Positions 45,634 through 55,675 of a stretch of DNA of 64,000 bases are shown in pieces. This stretch comes from Colwellia sp. (GTDB taxonomy: Bacteria; Pseudomonadota; Gammaproteobacteria; Enterobacterales; Alteromonadaceae). The stretch covers positions 24,033-88,032 of the forward strand of contig JABSOW010000021.1 in the NCBI GenBank assembly GCA_013215465.1, in the 5' to 3' direction. Under the pieces are notes generated by a model that did not search any database, was not told the origin of the DNA, and was given only the letters and a program-made list of their open reading frames with translations. Numbering within the stretch: the first letter of the stretch is position 1; the number at the start of each line of letters is the position of its first letter. Both the position numbers and the translations under genes were made by a program.

Positions 45634-46749
45634 TTAATCCAAATTAAAACCAATGTGTTGGTGTAATCTTACTAACATCTCTTCTTTGTCATTAACAAAA
45701 TCAAGGTGCTGTGCAAAATCTCGTAATGCTAATTCTATTTGATTAACAAATTTTCCATAACCATGAGACGTTTTATTCTGATCTGAAGCAACAAAAATTA
45801 ATTGCACCGTATCAACCAGTTTATTTGACTCCCATTTACAAGTATAACCACAACTTGAATGTGAAGGGTTAAAACCTAACATAAGTAACTCACCGCTAGC
45901 GATAACATTTTCGTCTTCGGCTTTACGTACAATTGGCACTAAACCATTAGCAATCACCGCACCATTAAATAAATTTTGGTTTTTAGCTGAGTTAATAAAA
46001 GCATCGGCAATTAAGTTATAAAGTGCATTATAACAACCCGGTTCATTATCATTATTTTTTATTAGTGAGCGTATACGGCGATTTAATGGAAAATCTACCA
46101 CAGCATAAGTTAACGCGTCTGTGTTTGCGGGTAAACTTTGATCGTCGGCTAAATATCGATTGGTGATAGAGCGAAATTTATGTACTTGCGAGCCTTCCAC
46201 ACCTTTATGTTTAGCGAATAAATCATAAGTTAAATGTTGATGATCAAATATACGTACGGTTTCTTTTTTTACACCTATTTGATCGGTGAATTGGCTAATA
46301 GCTTGTTTTACTTTTTTATTAAAGTTAGCCGCATTAACCCGAATTTCAGTGCCGTTAGCGAGAAAAACTAAAGTGATCTTTTTTGCTCTTAGGTTGCCTC
46401 TAAAAAAAGAATTTTGGCTAGTATGATACTCAGGATTATAAAGAGATAGCACTTGCTGTTTAGTTTGTGTGGTTAATTTCTCTGGACTAAAGCGTACCCT
46501 AACAAACTTATCATTAGCGATAAATGATGAACTATCAATCGTTAATTCATCATTTATTTTAAAAAATATAGTAGCGAGCGCCTGATAAAATTTTGCAAAG
46601 GGTTCCGTTGAATTTTCATCAATTAAATCAGAATATTTTTCAAGTAATTGATCAGTCAACGGAAATTTAGCCATTAAATATTGATTTTCTCTGGCAGATG
46701 TAGGGATATAAACTTTATTTTGAGTATTTCTAGTGCGAGAGATAGACAT
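45634..46749 (-). CDS. Conserved Alteromonadales hypothetical protein (DUF3083-like)
   Basis: A 371-residue soluble protein without signal peptide or membrane segment. It opens with SISRTRNTQNKVYIPTSARENQYLMAKF and contains paired Cys in HSSCGYTCKWESN, which could form a small metal site or be structural. From memory it resembles DUF3083 proteins of Shewanella and Colwellia, whose role is unknown. I choose the ATG at 46749, preceded on the minus strand by AGGAAAATT, over an in-frame codon at 46815 that lacks a ribosome-binding site. Confidence 0.7.
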   Translation of the reverse strand: MSISRTRNTQNKVYIPTSARENQYLMAKFPLTDQLLEKYSDLIDENSTEPFAKFYQALATIFFKINDELTIDSSSFIANDKFVRVRFSPEKLTTQTKQQVLSLYNPEYHTSQNSFFRGNLRAKKITLVFLANGTEIRVNAANFNKKVKQAISQFTDQIGVKKETVRIFDHQHLTYDLFAKHKGVEGSQVHKFRSITNRYLADDQSLPANTDALTYAVVDFPLNRRIRSLIKNNDNEPGCYNALYNLIADAFINSAKNQNLFNGAVIANGLVPIVRKAEDENVIASGELLMLGFNPSHSSCGYTCKWESNKLVDTVQLIFVASDQNKTSHGYGKFVNQIELALRDFAQHLDFVNDKEEMLVRLHQHIGFNLD

Positions 46750-46904
46750 AATTTTCCTGTTATTAAGTGTAAAACAATTGCCAACAGTATACCTACGAAA
46801 GTTAGTGTAAATCAATTAATTTACTAATAATATCAATAGATAATTGACTTATGTCATATTTTAAAGCATCTTTAATAAAAATGTCACGTTATGATTAAAA
46901 TAGA

Positions 46905-47165
46905 ATGAAAAAATTAAAAAATGAAGCAGAGTTATTAAAAAAAGCCTTAGTGGTTGGTGAAAAATATGCGGTGAATCGTGGTTATAAAAGTTTTTCAGCA
47001 ACCAATTCAGCTAAAGATAAAGTAGAAAGCCTCTATCGCTTATTAGTCAATGATAAGTTAATCCAACCACTTGCTGTTGAGAGTGAAGATCAACCTCATA
47101 TGAAGCACAAACTGGCATTATGGATTGTCAAACAGCTACCAGAAGGTCATGCTTTACTTAAGTAA
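46905..47165 (+). CDS. Small hypothetical protein (DUF5062-like)
   Basis: An 86-residue basic, mainly helical, cytoplasmic protein: KNEAELLKKALVVGEKYAVNRGYKSF, then KDKVESLYRLLVNDKLIQPLA, and ALWIVKQLPEGHALLK. It may be a DUF5062 member, a small family of marine gammaproteobacteria; I am not certain. It is transcribed divergently from the DUF3083-like gene and convergent with tdk (11-bp gap). No function can be given. Confidence 0.65.
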   Translation: MKKLKNEAELLKKALVVGEKYAVNRGYKSFSATNSAKDKVESLYRLLVNDKLIQPLAVESEDQPHMKHKLALWIVKQLPEGHALLK

Positions 47166-47176
47166 GGCGAAGTAAC

Positions 47177-47758
47177 TCATTGTAAAGGTAGCTTACTTTT
47201 AAAATGTTTTCGGCATAAAGCTTGATAGCGCTCATTGCCACCAACCTCGACTTGTTCACCTGCTGTAGCGGCGTTACCGTCGCTATTTAAGCGAATAACA
47301 AAATTAGCTTTTCGGCCACAATGGCAAATCGTTTTCAGCTCAACCAGTTTATCGGCCCAAGCAAGTAAAGCGGCACTACCACTAAATGTTTGTCCTAAAA
47401 AGTCAGTACGAATACCATAGGCCAAAACAGGAATGTGTAAGGCATCAACAATATCAGTTAGCTGCTTTACTTGATTTTTAGTTAAAAATTGTGCTTCATC
47501 TATTAGCACACAAGCAATTGGACTTTGTGCTTGCATCATCTTTACTTCACTTAATAAATCAGTTTGTAAATTAAACAAATGAGCATCTGCATCAATCCCT
47601 AATCGAGAAGATACTTTGCCTTGTGAATACCGATCATCAATTTGTGCGGTGTATAATACTGTGCGTAAACCGCATTCATTATAATTATACGAAGATTGTA
47701 ATAAATGGGTAGATTTTCCCGCGTTCATTGAAGAATAATAAAAGTAAAGTTGCGCCAT
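47177..47758 (-). CDS. tdk: Thymidine kinase
   Basis: A 193-residue type II thymidine kinase phosphorylating thymidine and deoxyuridine for salvage. The P-loop is [12 protein letters not shown], the acidic catalytic strand VLIDEAQFL, and the lasso/zinc region includes CHCGRKA and CRKHF. Family length is normal. It is the last of four minus-strand nucleoside genes (udk, transporter, deoC, tdk) and starts 31 bp after deoC, so it is probably co-transcribed with it. Confidence 0.96.
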   Translation of the reverse strand: MAQLYFYYSSMNAGKSTHLLQSSYNYNECGLRTVLYTAQIDDRYSQGKVSSRLGIDADAHLFNLQTDLLSEVKMMQAQSPIACVLIDEAQFLTKNQVKQLTDIVDALHIPVLAYGIRTDFLGQTFSGSAALLAWADKLVELKTICHCGRKANFVIRLNSDGNAATAGEQVEVGGNERYQALCRKHFKSKLPLQ

Positions 47759-47789
47759 ATTTATAACCGTTCACTTATTTTATTTGCTA

Positions 47790-48587
47790 TTAATAGCCTA
47801 TTGATGAGTCATCTGCTTCATCAATATGACCAAGCGTTGCAAGTAAATTAGCAAGTAAGCTGCTGGCGCCAAACCTAAAGTGCTCTGTTGTTGTCCAGCT
47901 ATCACCTAAAATATTGTTCGCTAACGTTAAATAAACCAATGCATCATTTACATTTTTAACGCCTCCTGCGACTTTAAAGCCGGTATTAACGTGTTCATTA
48001 TTCGTTGATTTAATTGCCTCAAGCATAATTTTAGCTGCTGCGGGGGTAGCATTAACTTTTACTTTGCCGGTTGAGGTTTTAATAAAGTCAGCACCAGCGC
48101 GAATAGACACTTCACTGGCAAGTTTAATTAATTTTGGGGTTTTCAATTCCCCCGTTTCAATAATAACTTTAAGCAATACATTTTTCGGACAAACATGTTT
48201 ACACGCCTCAATAAGCGCTAAACCAACATTAATATCACCAGCAATGAGTGCCCTGTACGGAAAGACTACATCAACCTCATTTGCGCCATAAGCAACAGCG
48301 GCTCTGGTTTCCGCTACGGCAATATCAATATCATCGTTACCATGAGGAAAGTTTGTCACTGTGGCTATTTTTATATTGGGAGTGCCTTGTTGTGCTAATA
48401 TTTTTTTAGCCAAAGGAATAAAGCGGGGAAAAATACAAATTGCCGCAGTGTTTCCACCTTGAGATTTAGCTCGTTGGCACAGTTGCTCAATGTCTTGTGG
48501 TGTTTCTTGGTTGGTTAAACTGGTTAAATCCATCAAGCTAATGGCCAACCTAGCAGCTTGTTTTTCAGTTTCTTTTTGAGTAGTCAT
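47790..48587 (-). CDS. deoC: Deoxyribose-phosphate aldolase
   Basis: A 265-residue class I aldolase splitting 2-deoxyribose-5-phosphate into acetaldehyde and glyceraldehyde-3-phosphate. The Schiff-base lysine motif DFIKTSTGK and the second lysine motif GFKVAGGVK are both intact, as is [12 protein letters not shown]. Length and motifs match the E. coli enzyme type. It lies 30 bp downstream of the nucleoside transporter gene, so import of deoxynucleosides and their breakdown are linked; the phosphopentomutase deoB is found divergently at 50.7 kb. Confidence 0.96.
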   Translation of the reverse strand: MTTQKETEKQAARLAISLMDLTSLTNQETPQDIEQLCQRAKSQGGNTAAICIFPRFIPLAKKILAQQGTPNIKIATVTNFPHGNDDIDIAVAETRAAVAYGANEVDVVFPYRALIAGDINVGLALIEACKHVCPKNVLLKVIIETGELKTPKLIKLASEVSIRAGADFIKTSTGKVKVNATPAAAKIMLEAIKSTNNEHVNTGFKVAGGVKNVNDALVYLTLANNILGDSWTTTEHFRFGASSLLANLLATLGHIDEADDSSIGY

Positions 48588-48617
48588 ATAAAAATATTAT
48601 TCTAATAAAAGTAAAAA

Positions 48618-49862
48618 TTATAACGATAAAAACACGCCAGCAATAGCGGCGCTCATTAAATTAGCCAAGGTAGCTGCAATCATGGCTTTAAACCCTAATT
48701 TAGCAATGTCATGCCGTCTGTTGGGTGCCATAGAGCCAATACCACCTAATAAAATGGCAATAGAAGAAAGGTTAGCAAAGCCACATAAAGCAAAGGTGAT
48801 TATTACTTGAGTCGATGCGCTGAGAGTATCTTTAATTTCAACAAAGTTAATATAAGCAAAAAACTCATTTACCACAATTTTTTGGCCGATAAAACTACCT
48901 GCTTGCAGCATCTCGCTACTAGGTACGCCGATAATAAAAGCAAGAGGCGCGAATAAATAACCTAACATCCATTCTATCGTGACTCCTTCGACACCAAATA
49001 AACTAGCAGTGCCACCCACAATAGTGTTCAACAAAGCAATAAGCGCGATAAAGGCAAGTAACATAGCGCCAACATTCACGGCTAATTTTAAGCCAGAGGC
49101 TGCACCGGAGGCGGCAGCATCTATAACGTTACTAGGCTGTTCACCGGTATCTTCAGTAATTAAATCTTCTTGAGCTATTTTTTCATGTTCTGTTTCAGGC
49201 ATAATGATTTTTGCCATCAATAAGCCACCTGGTGCCGCCATAAATGAAGCGGCGATCAAGTATTTCAAGTCAATACCTAAACCAGCATATCCGGCTAAAA
49301 TAGAGCCAGCAACAGACGCTAACCCACCCACCATAATGGCGAATAGTTCAGATTGTGTCATATTGGCTATATAAGGACGTATCACTAAGGGCGCTTCGGT
49401 TTGGCCAACAAAAATATTGGCAGTAGCAGATAATGATTCAGGTTTACTGGTGCCAAGAAGCTTTTGTAACGCCCCGCCAATAATTTTTACCACCAATTGC
49501 ATTACGCCAAGATAATACAAAACAGCGATTAATGAAGAGAAGAAAATAATAACGGGCAATACACGAATAGCAAAAACGAAACCCACGCCATTAGTAAACA
49601 TCGCATCAGTGCCTAAGCCACCAAATAAAAAGGCGATACCAACATTGGCACTATTAATAACTTGCTGCACACCGCCAGAAATAGAGCTTAAAACATCTTT
49701 ACCAAAAGGAATATAGAGAACAAATGCCCCTAAGGCTATTTGAAGTAAAAAAGCCCAACCAACTGTTCGTAAATTAATGGCTTGTCGTTTTTTAGAAAAC
49801 AATACTGCAATGGCAAGTAATACACCAATTCCTAGTAAACCGCGAAGTGCTGCTAGCTCCAT
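48618..49862 (-). CDS. Concentrative nucleoside transporter (NupC/CNT family)
   Basis: A 414-residue inner-membrane protein importing nucleosides with H+ or Na+. CNT hallmarks are visible: an N-terminal three-helix domain, [25 protein letters not shown] in the first substrate loop, and [11 protein letters not shown] followed by [14 protein letters not shown] in the second. The position just upstream of deoC and tdk supports deoxynucleoside uptake. A 15-base motif TTATATACCCAAACC (minus strand, 49894-49908) lies 32 bp upstream of the start and occurs again before udk. Confidence 0.93.
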   Translation of the reverse strand: MELAALRGLLGIGVLLAIAVLFSKKRQAINLRTVGWAFLLQIALGAFVLYIPFGKDVLSSISGGVQQVINSANVGIAFLFGGLGTDAMFTNGVGFVFAIRVLPVIIFFSSLIAVLYYLGVMQLVVKIIGGALQKLLGTSKPESLSATANIFVGQTEAPLVIRPYIANMTQSELFAIMVGGLASVAGSILAGYAGLGIDLKYLIAASFMAAPGGLLMAKIIMPETEHEKIAQEDLITEDTGEQPSNVIDAAASGAASGLKLAVNVGAMLLAFIALIALLNTIVGGTASLFGVEGVTIEWMLGYLFAPLAFIIGVPSSEMLQAGSFIGQKIVVNEFFAYINFVEIKDTLSASTQVIITFALCGFANLSSIAILLGGIGSMAPNRRHDIAKLGFKAMIAATLANLMSAAIAGVFLSL

Positions 49863-49913
49863 TGTAACCTCATGTGATTTTTATTTTTGTTGTGGTTTGG
49901 GTATATAAATTCA

Positions 49914-50552
49914 CTATTTAGATAACTGTCTTATGTTTGCTTTTAACATTTCTATCGCGATACGGTTTTTTCCGCCACGGGTAATAACAATGTCGGCCCA
50001 TGCTTTTGATGGTTCAATAAATTGGTAATACATAGGGCGAACAGTAGTTAAATATTGGTTAGTGACAGATCCTACACTACGGCCCCGTTCTTGAGTGTCT
50101 CGCTCTATGCGTCTAATTAAACAAATATCAAGCGGTGTTTCCATGTAAATCTTAATATCAAAACAGTGGCGAAGTTTCGGGTTTGATAATAATAGGATAC
50201 CTTCAACGAGAATTATTCTCGTTGGCTTAACGTTAATCGTTGCTGTGGTTCGTGTATGGGTTTTATAACAATATATTGGACAGTCAATAGGCTGCTGTGC
50301 GATTAGTGCGCTTATATGTGTACTTAATAATTCATGTTCAAAGGCCTGTGGATGATCATAATTAGTATTAATTCTCTCGGCCATTGATAAGTCTGCTTGA
50401 TCGCGATAATAAGCGTCTTCTTTAATGATAGCAATGCCATCAGAGCCAAGCTCTGGTAATAACTCTTGATAAATTGTTTCGGCGAAGAGCGACTTTCCTG
50501 ATGCAGAAGCGCCCGTAATCGCTATAACTGTTGTTTTACTATGGTGTGTCAT
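49914..50552 (-). CDS. udk: Uridine kinase
   Basis: A 212-residue kinase phosphorylating uridine and cytidine. The P-loop GASASGKS lies near the N-terminus; EDAYYRDQADLS, NYDHPQAFEHELL, ILVEGILLL and FIEPSKAWADIVITRGGKN match E. coli Udk throughout, and the length fits (213 in E. coli). I choose the ATG at 50552 instead of an in-frame TTG at 50570, because the family begins close to this Met. It diverges from deoB. Confidence 0.95.
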   Translation of the reverse strand: MTHHSKTTVIAITGASASGKSLFAETIYQELLPELGSDGIAIIKEDAYYRDQADLSMAERINTNYDHPQAFEHELLSTHISALIAQQPIDCPIYCYKTHTRTTATINVKPTRIILVEGILLLSNPKLRHCFDIKIYMETPLDICLIRRIERDTQERGRSVGSVTNQYLTTVRPMYYQFIEPSKAWADIVITRGGKNRIAIEMLKANIRQLSK

Positions 50553-50722
50553 CGATAAATCCAAGGGCAATAGGTTTGGGTATATAAGGGAAATTTATTT
50601 AGACTATACTATTCCTAAGTGGAACAGCATAAAATAACTTGGCTAATTATAATAAAAGCATTAAATTAGCACAAGTTGACTAGGTGGTCATATTTATTCG
50701 TATTTTTATTGAGAGTGATTTA

Positions 50723-52036
50723 ATGGCAAGAGCAATCATTGTTGTACTAGATAGTTTTGGTGTTGGTTATTCAAACGATGCCAAAAAATTTGGTGATGTG
50801 GGTGCTAACACCTTTATTAATATAGCTAAGCATTACTTTAATGAAAAAAACAATATTATTCGATTACCCAATTTAGGCGACTTAGGTTTGCATGAATTAA
50901 CGCGCCAAGCCAGTAACCCTAACATTTGGCAAGCACTTGACCATGAAATAACAAAGGCAGGAGGGGATTTTAGCGAGTTTTATTGTAAAGCCAAAAAAGG
51001 AGCCTTTGGTTATATGAATGAAATTAGTACCGGTAAAGATACCCCTAGTGGTCATTGGGAAATGGCTGGCGTACCAGTACTGTTTGATTGGGATTATTTT
51101 TCAAACAAACAACAGTCTTTCAGTGATGAATTAATTACCGCTATTACTGATAAAACAGGTTTTTCAGGCCTGTTAGGTAATTGTCATGCCTCAGGGACAG
51201 TTATTATCGATGCGTTAGGCTATGAGCATATCAAAACCGGGTTACCAATTTGTTACACCTCAGCAGACAGTGTTTTTCAAGTGGCTGCCCATGAAGTGCA
51301 TTTTGGTTTAGATAACCTTTACCGTTATTGTGAGCAAGTGCGCGCATTACTATCGGATTCTAACTTAAATATTGGTCGTGTTATTGCCAGACCATTTATT
51401 GGCGGTGATAAAGGCGATGACAAAGACAGTAATAAAAGTTCTCAGAGTGTCGGTGACTTTTCACGTACGGGTAATCGACGTGATTATTCGGTGTTACCGC
51501 CAGCACCCACCGTTTTAGAAAAAATAACTAATGCAGGTGGACAGGTCATTAGTGTCGGCAAAATAGCCGATATTTTTGCACATCAAGGTATTAGTACTAG
51601 TGTAAAAGCAACGGGTATTGATGCTTTAGTCGATGCCACTATTGAGCAGCTTAAATTGTCAGACGATAATAGTCTTATTTTTACCAACTTAGTCAACTTT
51701 GATCAAGATTATGGCCATAGGCGTGATGCCATTGGTTATGCCCAAGCATTAGAAAGCTTTGATCAACGCTTACCTGAAATTTACGCGCAGATGAATAAAG
51801 AGGATATTTTATTTTTAACGGCAGATCACGGTTGTGATCCGACATGGCCAGGTACTGATCATACGCGCGAATTTGTGCCCTTATTATGCTATCACCAACG
51901 TATAGAATCAGTGGATCTTGGGCAAAGGACAACTTTTGCTGATTTAGGGCAAACGCTTGCCGAGTTGTTTAACGTAGCAGCAATGGACTATGGCACAAGC
52001 TTCCTGTCAGTATTAAACTTCAACCCAAAATCCTAA
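50723..52036 (+). CDS. deoB: Phosphopentomutase
   Basis: Interconverts (deoxy)ribose-1-phosphate and -5-phosphate, delivering the DeoC substrate. The 437-residue protein has the alkaline-phosphatase-like metal site: VVLDSFGVG at the N-terminus with the first Asp, SADSVFQ, NFDQDYGHRRD and LTADHGCDPTWPGTDHTRE. It is about 30 residues longer than the E. coli enzyme; part of that is an acidic, Ser-rich insert at about residues 231-247 just before DFSRTGNRRDY. The ATG at 50723 (MARAIIVV) is preferred over an upstream in-frame ATG-like extension because the family begins here. Confidence 0.95.
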   Translation: MARAIIVVLDSFGVGYSNDAKKFGDVGANTFINIAKHYFNEKNNIIRLPNLGDLGLHELTRQASNPNIWQALDHEITKAGGDFSEFYCKAKKGAFGYMNEISTGKDTPSGHWEMAGVPVLFDWDYFSNKQQSFSDELITAITDKTGFSGLLGNCHASGTVIIDALGYEHIKTGLPICYTSADSVFQVAAHEVHFGLDNLYRYCEQVRALLSDSNLNIGRVIARPFIGGDKGDDKDSNKSSQSVGDFSRTGNRRDYSVLPPAPTVLEKITNAGGQVISVGKIADIFAHQGISTSVKATGIDALVDATIEQLKLSDDNSLIFTNLVNFDQDYGHRRDAIGYAQALESFDQRLPEIYAQMNKEDILFLTADHGCDPTWPGTDHTREFVPLLCYHQRIESVDLGQRTTFADLGQTLAELFNVAAMDYGTSFLSVLNFNPKS

Positions 52037-52068
52037 TGGTTAAAACGGCCAGTCATCACTTATTAACA

Positions 52069-52689
52069 CTACCTTGCTAACCAAGTGATGAATAATGACC
52101 AGGCAATAAACCACATCACCAAACCAATAACACCATCAATGGCATTCTTTACTTTAGGTTTACTCAGTTGCACAGACAATTTTGCCGCACCCAGTGCTAG
52201 TGATGAAAACCATATTATTGAACCTGATATGGCGCCAAGCAAGAAATACATTTTTGCATCACCGGTGTACTGACCACCAACACTGCCGATAACCATCACG
52301 GTATCAATGTAAGCGTGTGGGTTTAAAAACGTAACCACTAAGCTAGTGATAATAATTACTTTAAGCGATTTTTTATTTATCACATTGTTTGTCTTTGCCT
52401 TAAAACCGTTAAATGCCGATTTAAATGACATAGCGCCATACGCTAGCAGAAATAGGATGCCTCCCCAAGTGAGCAGCGTAAATAGGGTATCGTTACTTGC
52501 TAAAATAAATCCACCACCTAAAACACCTAAAGAAATCAGCATGGCGTCATACAATATAAATAATCCGGCTGTTATTAAGTGATGATTTTTAGTAATACCT
52601 TGGGTTAATAGCATTGAATTTTGGCTACCAATAGGCATGATCATACCTAATGCTAAAGTAAAACCTTTAACTGCTGCCATGATGATCAT
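52069..52689 (-). CDS. argO: LysE/ArgO-family basic amino acid exporter
   Basis: A 206-residue inner-membrane protein with about six helices. GFTLALGMIMPIGSQNSMLLTQGI is the LysE/ArgO opening motif and FLNPHAYIDTVMVIGSVGGQY the second signature. It exports arginine and/or lysine. The divergently transcribed neighbour is an ArgP-like regulator, the same pairing that controls argO in E. coli, although there the genes are adjacent in another arrangement. The symbol rests on this pairing. Confidence 0.88.
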   Translation of the reverse strand: MIIMAAVKGFTLALGMIMPIGSQNSMLLTQGITKNHHLITAGLFILYDAMLISLGVLGGGFILASNDTLFTLLTWGGILFLLAYGAMSFKSAFNGFKAKTNNVINKKSLKVIIITSLVVTFLNPHAYIDTVMVIGSVGGQYTGDAKMYFLLGAISGSIIWFSSLALGAAKLSVQLSKPKVKNAIDGVIGLVMWFIAWSLFITWLAR

Positions 52690-52808
52690 AAAGACTCTCC
52701 TTAAATTGAGTTACTACTGAAACGGTTTAGAATTGCCAACAACGATAGTTTACTCTAGGGTATTGGTTTACTATAATTAATAAAATTTAATATACATTAG
52801 TTTTATTT

Positions 52809-53702
52809 ATGTCAGTTTTTGATTACAAATTATTAACCGCACTCTCTGCGATCATTGAGATGCAAAGTTTTGAATTAGCGGCTAGTAAACTATTTATTTC
52901 GCAATCGGCTATCTCTCAGCGTATTAAATTATTAGAAGAGAATATTGGCCATCCTATCTTAATTCGCAGCCAACCAATTGAATTAACGGTGCTTGGTGAA
53001 CAGTTGTTAAGTCACTTTAAAAAAGTTCAACAACTAGAAAATGAACTTTTACCCGAGCTACTACCTGATAAACCAATCAAACCAATAAAAATATCGCTTG
53101 CCTTAAATGCTGACAGTATGGCTACTTGGTTTTTACAAGCCGTTACTCCGGTATTAAAAGAATATTTAGTTGAGCTAAATTTATTGATAGACCATGAAGA
53201 ACACACCTTAGATAAATTACGCACTGGCGAAGCTATTGGCGCAGTTAGTGTCATTAAAAAACCATTAAAAGGTTACCGCTCTTTTGAATTAGGTAAGATG
53301 AACTATTGCTTAGTTTCCTCGAAAAGCTTTCAGAAAAAGTACTTTGCAGCAGGGGTGACTAAATTATCACTAAAGATGGCGCCAGCAATTAGTTACGATC
53401 ATAAAGATGATACGCACGAGCGCTTTATAGCGAAACACTTTGGTTTAGCATCAAGTGAATATTATTGTCATAGTGTGCGCTCGTCTGAAGCGTTTGTTGA
53501 GCTAGCAAAACAAGGCGTTGCCTACTGTTTATTGCCAGAGTTGCAAATTAAAGCTGAATTGGCATCAGGTGAGTTAATAAAATTATGTCCACAAAAACAA
53601 TTAATACAAACGCTTTATTGGCATAGTTGGATATTAGTAAAGGGGATTAACAAAAAAATATCTCAAGAAATAACGCGAGCAGGGCAAATGTTGTTAGATT
53701 AA
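52809..53702 (+). CDS. argP: LysR-type regulator ArgP
   Basis: A 297-residue LysR-family regulator with N-terminal winged helix (FDYKLLTALSAIIEMQSFELAASKLFISQSAISQRIKLLE) very close to ArgP/IciA of E. coli, followed by the periplasmic-binding-protein-like effector domain (about 90-295). It should activate the divergent argO gene in response to arginine or lysine from the shared 119-bp intergenic region. Confidence 0.9.
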   Translation: MSVFDYKLLTALSAIIEMQSFELAASKLFISQSAISQRIKLLEENIGHPILIRSQPIELTVLGEQLLSHFKKVQQLENELLPELLPDKPIKPIKISLALNADSMATWFLQAVTPVLKEYLVELNLLIDHEEHTLDKLRTGEAIGAVSVIKKPLKGYRSFELGKMNYCLVSSKSFQKKYFAAGVTKLSLKMAPAISYDHKDDTHERFIAKHFGLASSEYYCHSVRSSEAFVELAKQGVAYCLLPELQIKAELASGELIKLCPQKQLIQTLYWHSWILVKGINKKISQEITRAGQMLLD

Positions 53703-53926
53703 AAAACTGTTACTAGTGTGACAGCGTATAATGATATAACTTGACCCATACTCAGGGCGTAGTGCGGTTGTTAGCGTAAAATATTTATCAATAGTTTTTT
53801 TAATACGTTATTATCTCCTTTTAGTAATCTATAGCCTTGCATGGTCAACTTCAAAAGCTGTTAGTTGCGTTAGACCACTATAAAACCGTCCAAACACTTA
53901 ATTCTCTAGAGCGATAAACCGATATC

Positions 53927-54871
53927 ATGACCAGAAAAATACTAACGTTGAATGTAAAAAGAAAAAAAGTCACCAAACAAGTCGAAGAAGTGGCCAAGGT
54001 TGTTCCTGATGTTGACCCACAAAAGCGTTTTTTAAATGGCGTAGCCATCAATCCTCATCAGTGTATTCGCCTAGAATTAGGCTCTGAGCAACTTTCCACC
54101 CGAGCGATGGATCTGTTCACGCCAATCGGCAAGGGACAGCGAGGTTTAATTGTTGCTCCGCCAGGCTCAGGAAAAAGCACATTGTTAAAACATATTTGTC
54201 AGTCTGTGGGCAAGGCTTATCCAGAGATAAAGCTTTATGCGTTACTCATTGATGAGCGCCCAGAAGAGGTGACGGATTTTAAGCGCAGCGTGCCGGCAAA
54301 AGTATACGCCTCATCCACGGATGAAAACTATGACCAACACGTCCGTGTCGCTAATGACCTTCTTAAAATTGCTCGCCGGCAAGCAGGTGAAGGCTTTGAT
54401 GTAATGATTGTTATTGATTCTCTGACCAGACTGACACGAGTACATAATGCCAATCAAAGGAGCAGCGGTCGTACCCTATCGGGCGGGCTTGACGCTAGAG
54501 CGATGGAAATACCACGAAAACTGTTTGGCGCAGCGAGAAAAATCGAAAATGGTGGTTCGCTTACTATTCTCGCGACCATACTCGTTGATACTGGCAGCAG
54601 AATGGATCAGGTAATATTTGAGGAGTTTAAAGGTACGGGTAATATGGAAGTCGTTTTATCGCGTGAGGCGGCAAATCAACGAGTTTTTCCCGCGCTGGAT
54701 ATTGCTAAAAGCAGCACCCGTCGTGAAGAGCTGCTGCTCAATTCGAAAGAACTCGAAAAGGTAACCGTGTTGCGCAGGGCGCTTACCTGTCTTAAACCGG
54801 TAGAGGGTGCTAGGAAACTTGTTGAGTTACTTGAAAAATACCCAACAAATGCCGAACTGTTGAACCGTTAG
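53927..54871 (+). CDS. Short Rho-like ATPase lacking the N-terminal RNA-binding domain
   Basis: A 314-residue protein matching Rho termination factor from the linker onward. Walker A is A77-PPGSGKST85, and the motor motifs LLIDERPEEVTDFKR, VIDSLTRLTRVHN, LSGGLDARAMEIPRKLFGAARKIENGGSLTI and EEFKGTGNMEVVLSR are intact. The Q-loop reads DTGSRMDQV and the R-loop SSTRREELL. The first 33 residues are a basic, Rho-unlike tail replacing the roughly 130-residue N-terminal domain with its primary RNA site. Local base composition is richer in GC than neighbouring genes, which suggests transfer. It could modulate Rho, act on another nucleic acid, or be a specialised terminator. Confidence 0.85.
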   Translation: MTRKILTLNVKRKKVTKQVEEVAKVVPDVDPQKRFLNGVAINPHQCIRLELGSEQLSTRAMDLFTPIGKGQRGLIVAPPGSGKSTLLKHICQSVGKAYPEIKLYALLIDERPEEVTDFKRSVPAKVYASSTDENYDQHVRVANDLLKIARRQAGEGFDVMIVIDSLTRLTRVHNANQRSSGRTLSGGLDARAMEIPRKLFGAARKIENGGSLTILATILVDTGSRMDQVIFEEFKGTGNMEVVLSREAANQRVFPALDIAKSSTRREELLLNSKELEKVTVLRRALTCLKPVEGARKLVELLEKYPTNAELLNR

Positions 54872-55064
54872 TTAGCTAAATTTATTCAATCCATAATTCA
54901 ACGTCTATTTAGCATATAAAGCGCGTGCGTCTTTACTCAGCGCAACAAAGTATTGCAGCTCATATTATTAATTTTGGCTTTAATGTAGAGTTCTATGGAT
55001 TGGTGTTCTATAAAATAGAGTAGCTATTTAATTAATGCGGTTAAAACAAAACAAGGGGAAATTT

Positions 55065-55484
55065 ATGTCCAACTGTTTTCATCTTGCCATTCCTGCGGGC
55101 GATTTAAATTTGGCTAAAAAATTTTATTGCGATGTACTTGGCTGTAAGAGTGGCAATAGCGAGGAAGCACGTTGGGTAGATATTGATTTTTGGGGCAACG
55201 AATTGACCTTACACCAAAGCGAAGAACGTTTGCCAAAAGTACGCCATGAAGTGGACATGGGCAGCGTGCTCGTTCCCCACTTTGGTATACATATGCCTGA
55301 AAGGGCGTTTCAAGCCTTAAAAGAGCGTATTGAAGCGGCTGGTATTGCCTATTTAGACAAGCCTTATCGTCGTTTTATTGACAGTGAATATGAACAGGAA
55401 ACCTTTTTTGTTGAAGACCCGAACGGCAATGTTCTTGAAATGAAAACCATGGTTAATCCTAAAACATTATTCAAAGTCGATTGA
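55065..55484 (+). CDS. VOC-family (glyoxalase/bleomycin resistance fold) protein
   Basis: A 139-residue single vicinal-oxygen-chelate protein. It begins CFHLAIPAGDLNLAKKFYCDVLGC, has WVDIDFWGNELTLHQ in the middle and ends with FFVEDPNGNVLEMKT. The putative metal ligands His (in FHLAI and in PHFGIHMP) and Glu (VLEMK) fit the family. The substrate is unknown; such proteins include dioxygenases, lyases and resistance proteins. I take the ATG at 55065 behind AAGGGGAAA, not the in-frame ATG at 55035. Confidence 0.85.
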   Translation: MSNCFHLAIPAGDLNLAKKFYCDVLGCKSGNSEEARWVDIDFWGNELTLHQSEERLPKVRHEVDMGSVLVPHFGIHMPERAFQALKERIEAAGIAYLDKPYRRFIDSEYEQETFFVEDPNGNVLEMKTMVNPKTLFKVD

Positions 55485-55675
55485 GCATGACATTCTTAAT
55501 TGGTAAATTATAAGGACTTATCAGAGCCGTCAACTGTTGCACTTATATTGGCTAGTGCTATGTTTTCTTGCTATTTAGATGGCCTAAGTTGCTGATTAAC
55601 CAAAGGTCAGCTAAAGTTTAATCATTAACGTCAACAGAACTCTCGACTATACAAACGAGGGTTCAGGGATAGATT

